64,000 bases of DNA from JACDAE01 sp963717195 (GTDB taxonomy: Bacteria > Chloroflexota > Ktedonobacteria > Ktedonobacterales > Ktedonobacteraceae). Below, in pieces: positions 9,510 to 18,950 of this stretch (position 1 is its first letter; each line of letters opens with the position of its first letter). Under the pieces are notes generated by a model. The model searched no databases. It was not told the origin of the DNA and saw only the letters and a program-made list of their open reading frames with translations. The DNA lies in assembly GCA_963717195.1 (NCBI GenBank), contig CAVQVR010000013.1, forward strand, positions 261,843-325,842, in the 5' to 3' direction. Position numbers and translations under genes: made by a program.

Positions 9510-10103
9510 TCATTCATATCTCATTTTCGCTTCCAATCCTGCTTTGACCTGTGGCCATTCGCTCTCAATAATGCTATAGTAGACTGAATGGCGATAGGAA
9601 CCATCGGGCATAATCATATGATTACGTAACGTGCCCTCTTTGATAGCGCCCAGGCGTTCGATGGCGTGTTGCGATTTGAAGTTCAGGTGATGAGTTTTTA
9701 GTTGCACGCGGATTGCGCCACAATGCTCAAAGGCATGGCGAAGGAGCAGGTATTTGCATTCGGTATTGATGCCGGTGCGTTGAACTGAGGGAGCGAGCCA
9801 GGTCCAGCCAATCTCCAGCGCACGGTCATGCAGCCTGAGATCCATATAGCGTGTCGAGCCAACGGCGCAATTTTGAGCGAGATCAATGATAGCGAAAGGA
9901 AGCGATACCCCATTTTCCTGATCTTGCATCACCGTAGTGATTACTTGCTCCATTTCGGCCAATGAACGAATGGGTGGTATCGACATATAGGTCCAGATAG
10001 CCGGGTCTTGAGCAGCTTGATAGAGATCAGTAGAATGCTTCAATTGCAATGGTTCCAGGCGTACAAGGCTTCCGGTGAGTGTGACTGGTTCTATTTTTAA
10101 CAT
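9510..10103 (-). CDS. GNAT-family N-acetyltransferase, RimJ/RimL-like
   Basis: 197 residues, with GGATAA upstream of the ATG. The order of elements matches the RimJ/RimL group: LTGSLVRLEPLQLKHSTDLY at the start, a central IGWTWLAPSVQRTGINTECKYLLLRHAFE (the acetyl-CoA-binding region, though the canonical Q-x-x-G-x-G/A is degenerate) and the closing RVQLKTHHLNFKSQHAIERLGA. Related proteins acetylate N-terminal or small-molecule amines in the cytoplasm; the substrate cannot be told. It is convergent with the Rieske gene, with only 4 bp between stops. Confidence 0.87.
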   Translation of the reverse strand: MLKIEPVTLTGSLVRLEPLQLKHSTDLYQAAQDPAIWTYMSIPPIRSLAEMEQVITTVMQDQENGVSLPFAIIDLAQNCAVGSTRYMDLRLHDRALEIGWTWLAPSVQRTGINTECKYLLLRHAFEHCGAIRVQLKTHHLNFKSQHAIERLGAIKEGTLRNHMIMPDGSYRHSVYYSIIESEWPQVKAGLEAKMRYE

Positions 10104-10293
10104 TCTGTTATCCTTTCCACGAAGGAATATATACTGTAGTATAGCGTACAGAGTTCATCGCCGGGTGGCAAGAGCCAATCCTGGTAGAATGGAGCAGACC
10201 AAAGGGAAAACATTGGTGAAAATACACTTTGTCAGGTGTATAATGAAAGAGGTCAGGTATCCGTCATATTGTAGGTAAAGGTTCATACTATTG

Positions 10294-11217
10294 ATGAAAA
10301 GACAAGTGCTTTACAAATTTGTTCTACTTATTACAATTGCTGTAGTGGTAGCTATTGTTGCCAGTATCGTTATCTTTCCAGCAACCTCTCAGGTATCAAA
10401 ACGATCATCTATACAGGCAGTGGCAAAGAACGCACCTCTTTCCGTCCCAAATTATGGCTACAGCAGGCAAATATTCACCAATGCTCAGGGGCAAACCCTT
10501 GTTTATTATCTTTATGTTCCGAAGAACTATAATCCCCAACAGAAATATCCGATGGTATTGCTGCTTCATGGGGATGGAGAGAAAATTAACCCCAAAAAGA
10601 CGCAGGCTCAAAATGAGATAGTATTGCTCAGACAATTGTATGTGCGTGTCTGGACATCGGGCTACACTGCTGCCAGTAATCCTGAGATTCAGCAACACTG
10701 GCCCAGTTTTATTGTTGTTCCCCAGATCCCCGCTTCTCAGAAATGGATTAATGGAGCTGTTCATAAGGGATATGACATTCAAACAAAGCAACCGAGTACA
10801 GTGCTTCTTTCGACTATGCAACTGCTGGATTCATTGCAGTACAAATATCCTGACATTGATGAAAGCCGTCGCTATATCACCGGAATTTCGTCAGGCGCTT
10901 ATGGTGTGTGGGATGCTATTGAGCGCTGGCCCAACTATTTCGCTGCTGCTGCTCCCGTTGCTGGTGTGGGTAATCCATTGAAGGCGGCAGTATTAAAGCA
11001 TCTCCCTATCTGGGCGTTTCATGGTTCCAGCGACCACGTCGTGGATGTGTCAGGTTCACGTAACATGATCAGGGCAATCAGAGCGGCAGGTGGAAAGCCA
11101 CGGTATAGCGAATTTCCCAAACTAGGGCATGGTACCTGGAGCGATGCTTATTCACTGCCTGGAGCACCGAAACCTGTTGCTGGCTTCTTTTCCTGGCTCT
11201 TCTCACAGAAAAAATAA
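10294..11217 (+). CDS. Exported alpha/beta-hydrolase, esterase/depolymerase-like
   Basis: 307 residues; ATG at 10294 preferred to the TTG one codon earlier, with AAAGG upstream. A signal anchor (~5-30) precedes an esterase fold: MVLLLHGDGE (oxyanion region), GISSGAYGVWD (nucleophile Ser in G-x-S-x-G), WAFHGSSDHVVD (acid Asp) and KLGHGTWSDAY (catalytic His). This spacing is that of PHB-depolymerase/feruloyl-esterase type secreted hydrolases. It acts outside the cell or anchored at the outer face of the membrane. The substrate is unknown; a plant or polymer ester is plausible given the glycosidases nearby. Confidence 0.85.
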   Translation: MKRQVLYKFVLLITIAVVVAIVASIVIFPATSQVSKRSSIQAVAKNAPLSVPNYGYSRQIFTNAQGQTLVYYLYVPKNYNPQQKYPMVLLLHGDGEKINPKKTQAQNEIVLLRQLYVRVWTSGYTAASNPEIQQHWPSFIVVPQIPASQKWINGAVHKGYDIQTKQPSTVLLSTMQLLDSLQYKYPDIDESRRYITGISSGAYGVWDAIERWPNYFAAAAPVAGVGNPLKAAVLKHLPIWAFHGSSDHVVDVSGSRNMIRAIRAAGGKPRYSEFPKLGHGTWSDAYSLPGAPKPVAGFFSWLFSQKK

Positions 11218-11254
11218 GATCTCCGTCCATTAGGGAAAGTAAAGGAACCTGGGT

Positions 11255-12481
11255 ATGGAAACTTCTTCCGTTCATTATCCTTCGGCCAGTTTGAAGCCTC
11301 ATCGAGATGAGAGTTTGTTGGGTGGGCATGCGTGGATTTTCTCCGGTGCGCTCCAACAAGCGCCGCGCTGGGTAGAACCTGGTGGAGTGCTTGATGTAAA
11401 GTCGGCGACCGGGCAGTTTGTGGCGCGTGGGTATTATAATCCACGTACTGATATCGCTATTCGCATTTTGACGCGCAATCCCGAAGAAAAAATAGATGTT
11501 GCGTTTTTGCGCCAGCGGATACGCGCTGCTGTAGAATTGCGGCGCGTCTTTGATCCAGCCGTTACGAACGCGTATCGTTTGATTCATGCGGAGGGCGATG
11601 GATTGCCGGGCGTGGTGGTTGATCGCTTTGGGGATATTCTGGTGGTGCAGATTCAGACGGCGGGTATGGAGCATTTGCGTTCCCAATTTATCGAAGCATT
11701 GCAGCAGGAGACACAGGCCAGTGGAATTCTGTTGCGCAATGATAGTCTGGCGCGTCGTCGCGAGGGTCTGGAGGTTGAGGTGCCTGTTGTTGTTGCGGGC
11801 GAGGTTCCTGCACAGGTGACGATGCGCGAGAATGGTGTTGAGTTTCAGGTTGATCCATGGCAGGGGCAGAAAACGGGCTTCTTTGTGGATCAGCGCGATA
11901 AGCGTGAAGCGTTGCGCAAATATGCGGTGGGCAAGCGTGTTTTGAACTGCTTCAGCTACACGGGTGGCTTTTCCGTCTATGCGGCATTGACGAGTCCCGA
12001 GACGCGTGTGACCAGCGTGGATGTTTCAGCTCCCGCGATAGATATGGCGCGTCAGCACTTTGTGCTCAATGGATTGCAGCCTGAGCAGCATGAATTTATC
12101 ACAGCTGACGTGTTTGATTATCTTGAAGAAGCGCAACGAAGCGGAGAATTATTCGATGTCGTGGTGCTTGATCCGCCAGCCTTTGCCAAAACGAAGGAGG
12201 CACGTACGCAGGCTCTCAAAGCTTATCGCCGCCTGAATACTCTGGGGATGCAGGTGCTACGACCTGGTGGAATTTTGCTAACCTGCTCCTGTTCTGGCGT
12301 TATTGGCATGGATGATCTGCTGGGTGTGCTGTCTCAGAGTGCGCAACGCTGGCATCGCGCGGTGCAATTGCTAGAAACATACACGCATGGAGTCGATCAT
12401 CCAACCAATCTAGCGATGCCGGAAACGGTGTATTTGAAGGCAGTTTTTTGTTGTGTGGCTCAAGGCCGTGTTTCAAACTGA
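11255..12481 (+). CDS. rlmI: RlmI-type 23S rRNA (cytosine-C5) methyltransferase
   Basis: 408 residues with AAAGGA before the ATG. The N-terminus carries a PUA-like RNA-binding domain (HAWIFSGAL, ARGYYNPRT), followed by the linker VVDRFGDILVVQ and a Rossmann SAM domain: VLNCFSYTGGFSVYA (SAM loop), TSVDVSAPAID (acidic ribose contact) and VVLDPPAFAK (catalytic region). The same layout as E. coli RlmI, which makes m5C1962 in 23S rRNA; the LTCSCS motif near the end holds a conserved Cys. The 3' end overlaps the convergent phosphatase gene by 22 bp. Confidence 0.88.
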   Translation: METSSVHYPSASLKPHRDESLLGGHAWIFSGALQQAPRWVEPGGVLDVKSATGQFVARGYYNPRTDIAIRILTRNPEEKIDVAFLRQRIRAAVELRRVFDPAVTNAYRLIHAEGDGLPGVVVDRFGDILVVQIQTAGMEHLRSQFIEALQQETQASGILLRNDSLARRREGLEVEVPVVVAGEVPAQVTMRENGVEFQVDPWQGQKTGFFVDQRDKREALRKYAVGKRVLNCFSYTGGFSVYAALTSPETRVTSVDVSAPAIDMARQHFVLNGLQPEQHEFITADVFDYLEEAQRSGELFDVVVLDPPAFAKTKEARTQALKAYRRLNTLGMQVLRPGGILLTCSCSGVIGMDDLLGVLSQSAQRWHRAVQLLETYTHGVDHPTNLAMPETVYLKAVFCCVAQGRVSN

Positions 12482-13137
12482 TAGGTGCCTGAAACGAACT
12501 CTGCTGCATATCCATGAAGATGTTCATAGGAGGCCCAACGTTTGAGTGTCGCTTCCATATGTTCACCGTTTATTGAAAGTTCAATCTCGGTGATAGAGCA
12601 ATTATGGTTTTCTACATGCAATAATTGCTCTATATCTACATTAGAGCAGAGATCAGCGATAGTGGCTGTGATAATGCCACCATGCGCAACGACAATAATG
12701 TGCTGGTTCTTCTTATGGGCGCTGATCTCTCGTAGTCCTGAACGCATTCTTGCTAGAAGCATTGTATAGTTTTCGCCAGCGGGAAAGGTGGATTTGTGTC
12801 TGCCTTCCTGCCAATCTTGCAGGATGCGTTCGTGCAGAGCCCAGTTTTCGGCGTCAGGTGGGCGCCCCTCCAATGAGCCAACGTTGACCTCGCGAAACTG
12901 TTCCACGATACCTGCTGGGAGATGGAGTTCCTGTGCGATAATGTCAGCGGTTTCCCTGGCTCGTTTGAGTGGGGAAGAATAGATTTCATCGATAGGCTTG
13001 TCTTTAAAATAGACGGCAGTCTGTTCAGCTTGTACAATGCCTTTAGCCGTCAGAGAATAATCAACAAGTCTATGAGAGAACTCTTTAGTGAGGTTGGCGG
13101 TATTTTCAGCGTGGCGTACCAGGTAGATGGTGTTCAT
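12460..13137 (-). CDS. Histidine phosphatase family protein
   Basis: 225 residues. The opening IYLVRHAENTAN is the RHG-type motif with the phospho-accepting His, here RHA rather than RHG. SSPLKRARETADII carries the second Arg, and VVAHGGIITA the second His. These define the phosphoglycerate-mutase/acid-phosphatase superfamily, cytoplasmic phosphatases acting on small phosphorylated metabolites. AGGAAAG precedes the ATG. Convergent overlap of 22 bp with rlmI suggests an antisense effect at the 3' ends but nothing more. Confidence 0.88.
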   Translation of the reverse strand: MNTIYLVRHAENTANLTKEFSHRLVDYSLTAKGIVQAEQTAVYFKDKPIDEIYSSPLKRARETADIIAQELHLPAGIVEQFREVNVGSLEGRPPDAENWALHERILQDWQEGRHKSTFPAGENYTMLLARMRSGLREISAHKKNQHIIVVAHGGIITATIADLCSNVDIEQLLHVENHNCSITEIELSINGEHMEATLKRWASYEHLHGYAAEFVSGTYQFETRP

Positions 13138-13239
13138 TGATTGTTCTAGCTTTCCTGTTGGATTGGTTATTTTTTCTATATAGTATTATAGCGCTTCTTT
13201 GTTAAAGCAATGTCAAATTCTAGAGAGGAAAACTATCCT

Positions 13240-15111
13240 ATGGAGACAGCACGGAAATTACAGAAAAACACGTTTGAAACATTGCCATTGGGTAGTATAC
13301 ACCCTGAAGGCTGGCTCCTGAAGCAGCTCCGCATTCAGGCAAATGGACTGAGTGGACAGCTTGATGAGTTCTGGCCCGACATTGCCGATAGTGCATGGAT
13401 TGGAGGGAGCGGAGAAGGTTGGGAACGCGCTCCCTACTGGCTAGATGGCCTGGTACCATTAGCGTTTTTGCTGGACGATGAACACTTGAAAGGGAAAGTT
13501 CAGCACTGGATAGACTATATTTTAGCTCATCAGCATGAGGATGGTTGGTTAGGACCAATACATGATACGACCTATGGTTACCAGCATGATCCCTGGCCTG
13601 TATATGTGTTGCTCAAAGCGCTAACACAATATTATGAGGCAACCGAAGATGCCCGTGTGATTGGTGCTATAGAGCGTTTTTTGCAACGTTTGCAAGAACA
13701 ATTGGAACAAACGCCACTGACATCATGGGCACAATTGCGCGGTGCCGATCTCATGTTAAGTATCTACTGGCTATACAGGCATTCAAATGAGGAGTGGTTG
13801 CTTGACCTGGCGCGTACGGTGCAGCAGCAGACCTTTGACTGGCAGGCGCAGTTTGCGGATTTCCCCTATAAAGAGAAGCAAATGGAATGGAAGTTTCAAA
13901 GTCACGTAGTGAATAATGCAATGGCTTTGAAACAGCCGGCGTTATGGTATCAACTCATGCATAACGAAGCTGATAGGCAGGCAGTTGAGCATATGATAGA
14001 GACGCTGGACACCTATCATGGGCAGGTAACAGGCGTCTTCTCGGGCGACGAGGTATTGGCGGGAAAGAACCCATCACAAGGGACAGAGTTGTGTGCTGTG
14101 GTCGAATATATGTTTTCTCTAGAAACGTTGCTTGCGGTGACTGGGGTAGCAACCTTTGCCGACCGTCTGGAACGTATTGCTTTCAATGCGCTTCCCGCCA
14201 CATTCAAACCGGATATGTGGGCACATCAATATGATCAGCAGGCAAACCAGGTCATCTGTGCTGTAGCAGAGGATCGGTTGTATACAACGAACGGGCCGGA
14301 CGCGAATATTTTTGGCCTGGAACCGAACTTTGGTTGCTGTACTGCTAATATGCACCAGGGATGGCCCAAACTGACCACTCATCTCTGGATGCAGAGCGCT
14401 GATGGTGGGCTGGTTGTCCTTGTGTATGCTCCCTGTATCGTCTCAACTGCTGTGGGTGGCGTACCGGTACGTATCGAGGTCCAGACTGGATATCCCTTTG
14501 AGGAAGATATTTTTATCGGTATATCTTGTGAGCATCCGGTACATTTCCTTCTGCAATTACGCATACCGGGTTGGGTAGAGGAGGCAACCGTAGAGTTGGA
14601 TGGTCTGACGCGTGAGCGGGTGCGGGCGGGTACATTTCATACAATCGAGCGAGAGTGGAGTATACCAGTGTCCATTCATCTGCGTTTGTCCATGCCAATC
14701 AGAACGCAGACGCGCTACGCTAACAGTATGGCTATCGAGCGCGGTCCGTTAGTATACTCTCTGCAATTCAACGAGGAGTGGCGGCAAATCCGGGGTGAAT
14801 TACCCCATGCTGATTGGGAAGTTCATCCATTGGGTTCATGGAACTATGCCCTGGAGATTAACCCTGAGCATCCTGAGCGTTCTTGTGCGCTCGTTTCGCG
14901 TCCGGTTGGTGATGTGCCATTTTCACCGGAGGGTACGCCTGTCCAGATACATATGCATGGAAGACGGGTTCCGGAATGGAAAATTGAGCATAATGCTGCT
15001 GGACCATTGCCGCAGAGTCCTGTTAATTCGATGGAACCACGAGAGGAACTGACATTGATTCCGTACGGGTGTACCAATCTGCGTGTGACGGAGTTTCCAA
15101 CACTGGGGTAA
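13240..15111 (+). CDS. GH127 family glycosidase (beta-L-arabinofuranosidase-like)
   Basis: 623 residues from the ATG at 13240, which has GAGGA 9 nt upstream; an in-frame ATG at 13210 lacks one. The N-terminal alpha/alpha-barrel shows ERAPYWLDGLVPLAFLL and DGWLGP; later come ELCAVVEYMFSLE and GCCTANMHQGWPK. In characterised GH127 enzymes a Cys in the G-C-C motif and Glu/Cys zinc ligands are catalytic, and both are visible. The C-terminal third is the beta-sandwich part. No signal peptide, so it acts on imported oligosaccharides. With GH15 and GH27 it supports a plant-biomass lifestyle, although the genes are not one operon. Confidence 0.9.
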   Translation: METARKLQKNTFETLPLGSIHPEGWLLKQLRIQANGLSGQLDEFWPDIADSAWIGGSGEGWERAPYWLDGLVPLAFLLDDEHLKGKVQHWIDYILAHQHEDGWLGPIHDTTYGYQHDPWPVYVLLKALTQYYEATEDARVIGAIERFLQRLQEQLEQTPLTSWAQLRGADLMLSIYWLYRHSNEEWLLDLARTVQQQTFDWQAQFADFPYKEKQMEWKFQSHVVNNAMALKQPALWYQLMHNEADRQAVEHMIETLDTYHGQVTGVFSGDEVLAGKNPSQGTELCAVVEYMFSLETLLAVTGVATFADRLERIAFNALPATFKPDMWAHQYDQQANQVICAVAEDRLYTTNGPDANIFGLEPNFGCCTANMHQGWPKLTTHLWMQSADGGLVVLVYAPCIVSTAVGGVPVRIEVQTGYPFEEDIFIGISCEHPVHFLLQLRIPGWVEEATVELDGLTRERVRAGTFHTIEREWSIPVSIHLRLSMPIRTQTRYANSMAIERGPLVYSLQFNEEWRQIRGELPHADWEVHPLGSWNYALEINPEHPERSCALVSRPVGDVPFSPEGTPVQIHMHGRRVPEWKIEHNAAGPLPQSPVNSMEPREELTLIPYGCTNLRVTEFPTLG

Positions 15112-15198
15112 CATTTGTTACAATATATGGAGTAGGGGTCAGGTTGATCGCGCTCAAGTATCAATGGGTATAGAGCCTCTACGGAAATAGAGGTAGAT

Positions 15199-15957
15199 AT
15201 GGATACGCATAGAATATTGAACGATGTTGAGCACAGGCTCTATCCTGTCACGAAGGGGCCGTGGGTGATGACGCAGGCATGGAACGAATTGCTTTTTGCG
15301 CACTGGCCTCTGCGACCGGAGATGGTGCGTTCGTTCATACCGTCTGCATTAACGCTTGATACGTTTGAGGGTGAGGCATGGGTGGGCGTTGTGCCTTTTC
15401 ATATGAGCCAGGTGCATCCAAGAAGCGTTCCATCGTTGCCGTGGCTATCGCAGTTTCCTGAGTTGAATGTGCGTACATATGTGAGCTTTCAAGGTTTTCC
15501 GGGCGTCTATTTCTTCAGCCTGGATGCTGCTAATCCCGTTGCGGTCGCTCTCGCTCGCACGGTATTTCGTCTTCCCTACTTTAATGCAACCATGCATAGT
15601 CAGCGCCTGATCGACACCATTGATTACCGTAGCCAACGTACACATCGTGGTGCTCCTGCTGCTGAATTTCGTGCGTTGTATCGTCCAATTGCGCCGGTTT
15701 TTTATGCAGAGCCGAGTTCGCTTGAGCACTGGTTCACTGAACGCTACTATCTTTACACTGTGGGGGGAAAAAATGCTGTCTATCGGGGCGATATCCATCA
15801 TGGTCGCTGGCCTTTGCAGCGAGCTGAGCTGGAAGTGATAAGCAACACGATGGCTTCTGCGCAAGGTGTTCAGTTGCCTGATACTGCTCCTCTGTTGCAT
15901 TATGCGAGTTTGCAGGAGGTGCTGATCTGGCCATTGCGGCGTGTTGCGCATGAGTAG
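15199..15957 (+). CDS. DUF2071 / YqjF-family protein
   Basis: 252 residues, GAGGTAG before the ATG. The pattern WNELLFAHWPLRPEMVRSFIP, then GEAWVGVVPFHMSQV, LNVRTYVSF, GVYFFSLDA and ARTVFRLPYFNA matches DUF2071 along its length. The biochemical role of the family is not established. The last codons abut a 71-bp repeat-like element (15959-16029). Confidence 0.88.
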   Translation: MDTHRILNDVEHRLYPVTKGPWVMTQAWNELLFAHWPLRPEMVRSFIPSALTLDTFEGEAWVGVVPFHMSQVHPRSVPSLPWLSQFPELNVRTYVSFQGFPGVYFFSLDAANPVAVALARTVFRLPYFNATMHSQRLIDTIDYRSQRTHRGAPAAEFRALYRPIAPVFYAEPSSLEHWFTERYYLYTVGGKNAVYRGDIHHGRWPLQRAELEVISNTMASAQGVQLPDTAPLLHYASLQEVLIWPLRRVAHE

Positions 15958-15958
15958 T

Positions 15959-16029
15959 GTAGGGGTGCGATTGATAAGCCCGCGTATTAGCCTGGGAAGC
16001 GACACGGACGCAATAAATCTGGTCCCTAC
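15959..16029. repeat. MITE-like dispersed repeat, about 71 bp
   Basis: Begins GTAGGGG and ends GTCCCTAC, an imperfect terminal inversion, with an inner GCGATT/AAATC symmetry. The end sequence TAAATnnGGTCCCTACGA recurs at about 36258-36275, and a GTAGGGGCGC start recurs near 30420. This looks like a small non-coding repeat family. It overlaps the last bases of the minus-strand DUF4097 gene. Confidence 0.4.
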
Positions 16030-17168
16030 GAATGTGCTTTGTACACGCGAATGCCGCCGCTACCAGTCTTTATCTTTAATGGTGCTTGAGAGCTATTTGG
16101 TGTTGCAAGGCCATCAAATTCGTTCGTGACCCCACCTGAGCCAGTTGATGCTTGCAGGTGGAATGAAGCATCGGGCGATAGGGTAAGTTGAACGGAGCCG
16201 CTACCAGTCTTCATCTCATAATTGCCGCGTGGATCAAGGGTGCCATCAAAGGTGATAGAGCCACTGCCCGTTTTGAGACGCGATGTGCCTGCCATAACCG
16301 CTTGCTGGACATTTATCCTGCCGCTTCCGGTAGTGAGCGCGATTTGTCCACTCACAGCTCTACCAGAAATAGAGCCACTGCCAGTCTTCAGAGCTACATT
16401 ACCGCGCAGATCGCTGGCCTCGATTCTACCGCTACCAGTTTGCAGTTGGATATTTCCATGAAGTCCTTCGGCAGTGATGCGCCCAGAACCGTTGTTTACC
16501 CGAATATCGCAAGTTTCTGGTACTGTGATCTCAAGGTCAATTCTTCTGAGGCCAAACTGGAACAGATTCCATTTGACCTGGGTGGAGATCTGCAACATAT
16601 TATCTTGTATATTATACCTTATCTGCATATTCTCAGGGGTGATACCAATGCCACTTACGCGCTTCGTGGGAGCTACATTCACTACACCATTCTCGCCTCT
16701 ACGGATAGAGATAGTGCCCATTGTATCGTTGATGACTAAGCGTGGATGTTCTGCAACAGAGAAGGTCTGTACGGGCATGGGAATGGTCACGGTGCGCCAG
16801 TTCAGTATGGCTACAATAATTCCTCCAGTCACAAGTGCCGTGATAAGGAACCAGCTTAGCCATGTGAGAAGAATACCGCTGAAAGTAGCCCCTAGAACAA
16901 ATGCGCACAACAACGCAAGAAACAGAAATAGTCCACTCGGGCTACGCTGGCCCGTTGAGCGTGGGCGCAGTTTTTCACCGTCCCGAGGTTGCCACATATC
17001 ATCGGCGTCCAGGCCAATGTAGCCTTCTTCATATGACCGCTCTTCGTAGTTTTGTTCCTGTGAAAGTGGCATGTGCCATTGCTGTTGCTCACGAAGGTCA
17101 GTGTTGATTATTTGCTCACCAGGTGACATGTGCTCTGGTGGCTTCGACATACCTTCCTGACTTTGCAT
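16026..17168 (-). CDS. Membrane protein with DUF4097 beta-strand repeats
   Basis: 380 residues; the ATG at 17168 has GGAG 8 nt upstream, and the GTG one codon before is ignored. Residues 1-80 are polar. Two adjacent hydrophobic helices (~78-125) follow, then a long beta-repeat domain in which LKTGSGSI, LTTGSGRI and MKTGSGSV recur every 18-22 residues. This is DUF4097, a right-handed parallel beta-solenoid facing outward. Family members often lie in envelope-stress loci, but here the gene stands alone. Its C-terminal codons run into the repeat at 15959-16029. Confidence 0.85.
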   Translation of the reverse strand: MQSQEGMSKPPEHMSPGEQIINTDLREQQQWHMPLSQEQNYEERSYEEGYIGLDADDMWQPRDGEKLRPRSTGQRSPSGLFLFLALLCAFVLGATFSGILLTWLSWFLITALVTGGIIVAILNWRTVTIPMPVQTFSVAEHPRLVINDTMGTISIRRGENGVVNVAPTKRVSGIGITPENMQIRYNIQDNMLQISTQVKWNLFQFGLRRIDLEITVPETCDIRVNNGSGRITAEGLHGNIQLQTGSGRIEASDLRGNVALKTGSGSISGRAVSGQIALTTGSGRINVQQAVMAGTSRLKTGSGSITFDGTLDPRGNYEMKTGSGSVQLTLSPDASFHLQASTGSGGVTNEFDGLATPNSSQAPLKIKTGSGGIRVYKAHS

Positions 17169-17328
17169 CACAGTAGCTCCTTAAATATTGAGAAATCTCT
17201 TGCTAAAAATAACGTAAAACATCAAAAAATATCAAAACATATACGTGTCACGTGGGAAAAGGTTTCTTTGGAGTAGTGGAAAAGGCTCTTCATTGACGTA
17301 CCATCCATTCAATGCTTATACTTGCAAC

Positions 17329-18273
17329 ATGGAAGTTACGGATATTGCAGTTATTTATCAGGATCACCACCTACTGATCATCAACAAACCAGCGGGCATT
17401 GTAATTCATCCCACCTATAAGCATGCCGATGGTACATTGTGGGATGCATTGCTGGTGTATATGGCGCAACAGGAGCAGGAGAATTGGCAAGCGCCAGAAT
17501 TGCCCGACGAGCCGGAATGGGCGGGTGCACCCTCCGACGTACAGGTAATGTTGCGTAGAAAACGTACAGAGCGCCTGGTGAAAGAAGAAGGTCTGTTGCC
17601 GCGACCATGTCTCCTTCATCGTCTGGATAAAGACACATCAGGGGTGGTGGCATTGGCACGGACAGAACGAGCGCGACGGCATCTGGTGCGCCAATTCCAT
17701 GAGCATACCATCGAAAAACGCTACCTGGCTGTTGTACAATACGGGGCACCAGATTGGGCACAGCCGCGCACAACATTTACAATAAGCAGACGGCTGGCCG
17801 ATGGAAGCGAGCATCTAGCCGATATAGGAGTGCTTAATTCTTCAGAGAATGGCAGCGAATTTGTGCTGGATGGTCCTTTGCAGCGCGATCCAGATGAGCG
17901 ACGGCGCTGTATTGTTGGAGTCGATGGACAACATGCGACTACTAGAGTAAGGGTACTGGCACGTGAGCAGCGTTTTGCTTTGCTCGAAGTGCGCCCTATC
18001 ACAGGTCGTACACATCAGATCCGTGCTCATCTTGCGGCGGCAGGGTACGCGATTGTTGGTGATCAGACTTATGCACCTGCTGCCGAACCAGGGACAGCAG
18101 AAGCTGCCCTCTCACGCCAGTTTCTCCATGCTAGCAGTCTGACGGTGTATCGCTATCCTGATAACGAACGCTGTACGTTTGTTGCACCATTGGCACATGA
18201 TTTGATGGAATGGTTGCGGCGATATTGTCCACAGCTTTTAAGAAGACATCATCAGCTCAATATCCCCAGTTAA
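17329..18273 (+). CDS. RluA-family RNA pseudouridine synthase
   Basis: About 314 residues from the ATG at 17329; a GTG at 17245 extends the frame by 28 residues that do not look like the family. Motifs: IINKPAGIVIHP at the start, HRLDKDTSGVVALART with the catalytic Asp, KRYLAVV, and the closing RTHQIRAHLAAAGYAIVGD. It lacks the S4 domain common in RluD and has a ~30-residue insertion after the first motif. The target uridine cannot be told from sequence. Confidence 0.9.
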   Translation: MEVTDIAVIYQDHHLLIINKPAGIVIHPTYKHADGTLWDALLVYMAQQEQENWQAPELPDEPEWAGAPSDVQVMLRRKRTERLVKEEGLLPRPCLLHRLDKDTSGVVALARTERARRHLVRQFHEHTIEKRYLAVVQYGAPDWAQPRTTFTISRRLADGSEHLADIGVLNSSENGSEFVLDGPLQRDPDERRRCIVGVDGQHATTRVRVLAREQRFALLEVRPITGRTHQIRAHLAAAGYAIVGDQTYAPAAEPGTAEAALSRQFLHASSLTVYRYPDNERCTFVAPLAHDLMEWLRRYCPQLLRRHHQLNIPS

Positions 18274-18302
18274 TTGAGAAACAGGAAAAAAGCGAGAGTT
18301 AT

Positions 18303-18851
18303 ATGCAAGCGCAACACTATCCACTTGATACAGGTTCATTTGCGACTTTGAGTACGGAAGAAAAGAAGAAACGTCTGGATGCGATGGTTCAGCTCTGGCA
18401 GAAAGATACGGAGCGTCGTCTGGAACGAGAAGGGTATCGCGAATTTATCAAAGCGATGGGCCTGGACGAATATCGCTACGCGGTCTGGTTGCGTTTTCCG
18501 GAGTGGCAGCGTTCGGCAGTTGTCGGGCAGGTGGTAACGTTGAAACGCTCGGAGAATGGGGCACCAGAGGATCCAGCGCTTTTTAGCGTCTGGCGCAATG
18601 ATCCTCTGCTGAAGACGATGCCTGATTGGAAGATCCAGTTGCCTAAAGAGACTGTGTTTAACATTTCGGTTCGCCTCACTCCTGGTGGCCTGGGTGAAGG
18701 CAGCAAATGGGCTGTGGTGATGCCAAAAGAGATGATTCCTCGCTACAAGCCTGGTTGGCCGAAGCAACAGGAATGGGTGGCGTGGACGCGTGGGTTTGAT
18801 TGGGTCTCGGTTGCGGTCGGGTTTATACGGGCAATGTTGGATACGATGTGA
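18303..18851 (+). CDS. Conserved-looking soluble protein, unknown function
   Basis: About 182 residues from the ATG at 18303, which has AGGAAAAAAGCGAG upstream and lies 30 bp after the RluA gene; a start at 18210 would overlap that gene in another frame. The N-terminal third is a charged helix (KKKRLDAMVQLWQKDTERRL). The rest is Trp/Pro-rich with no signal peptide or membrane segment and no motif I recognise. It may be co-transcribed with the pseudouridine synthase. Confidence 0.6.
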   Translation: MQAQHYPLDTGSFATLSTEEKKKRLDAMVQLWQKDTERRLEREGYREFIKAMGLDEYRYAVWLRFPEWQRSAVVGQVVTLKRSENGAPEDPALFSVWRNDPLLKTMPDWKIQLPKETVFNISVRLTPGGLGEGSKWAVVMPKEMIPRYKPGWPKQQEWVAWTRGFDWVSVAVGFIRAMLDTM

Positions 18852-18950
18852 GATGGTTGCAGTGGCGGCATTTCTATCTATAGGAGGGATGCACAACTGC
18901 CTGTATTGGCTTTGTACATCCCCTACTGCTATCTTGTTAAACGAAGATCT

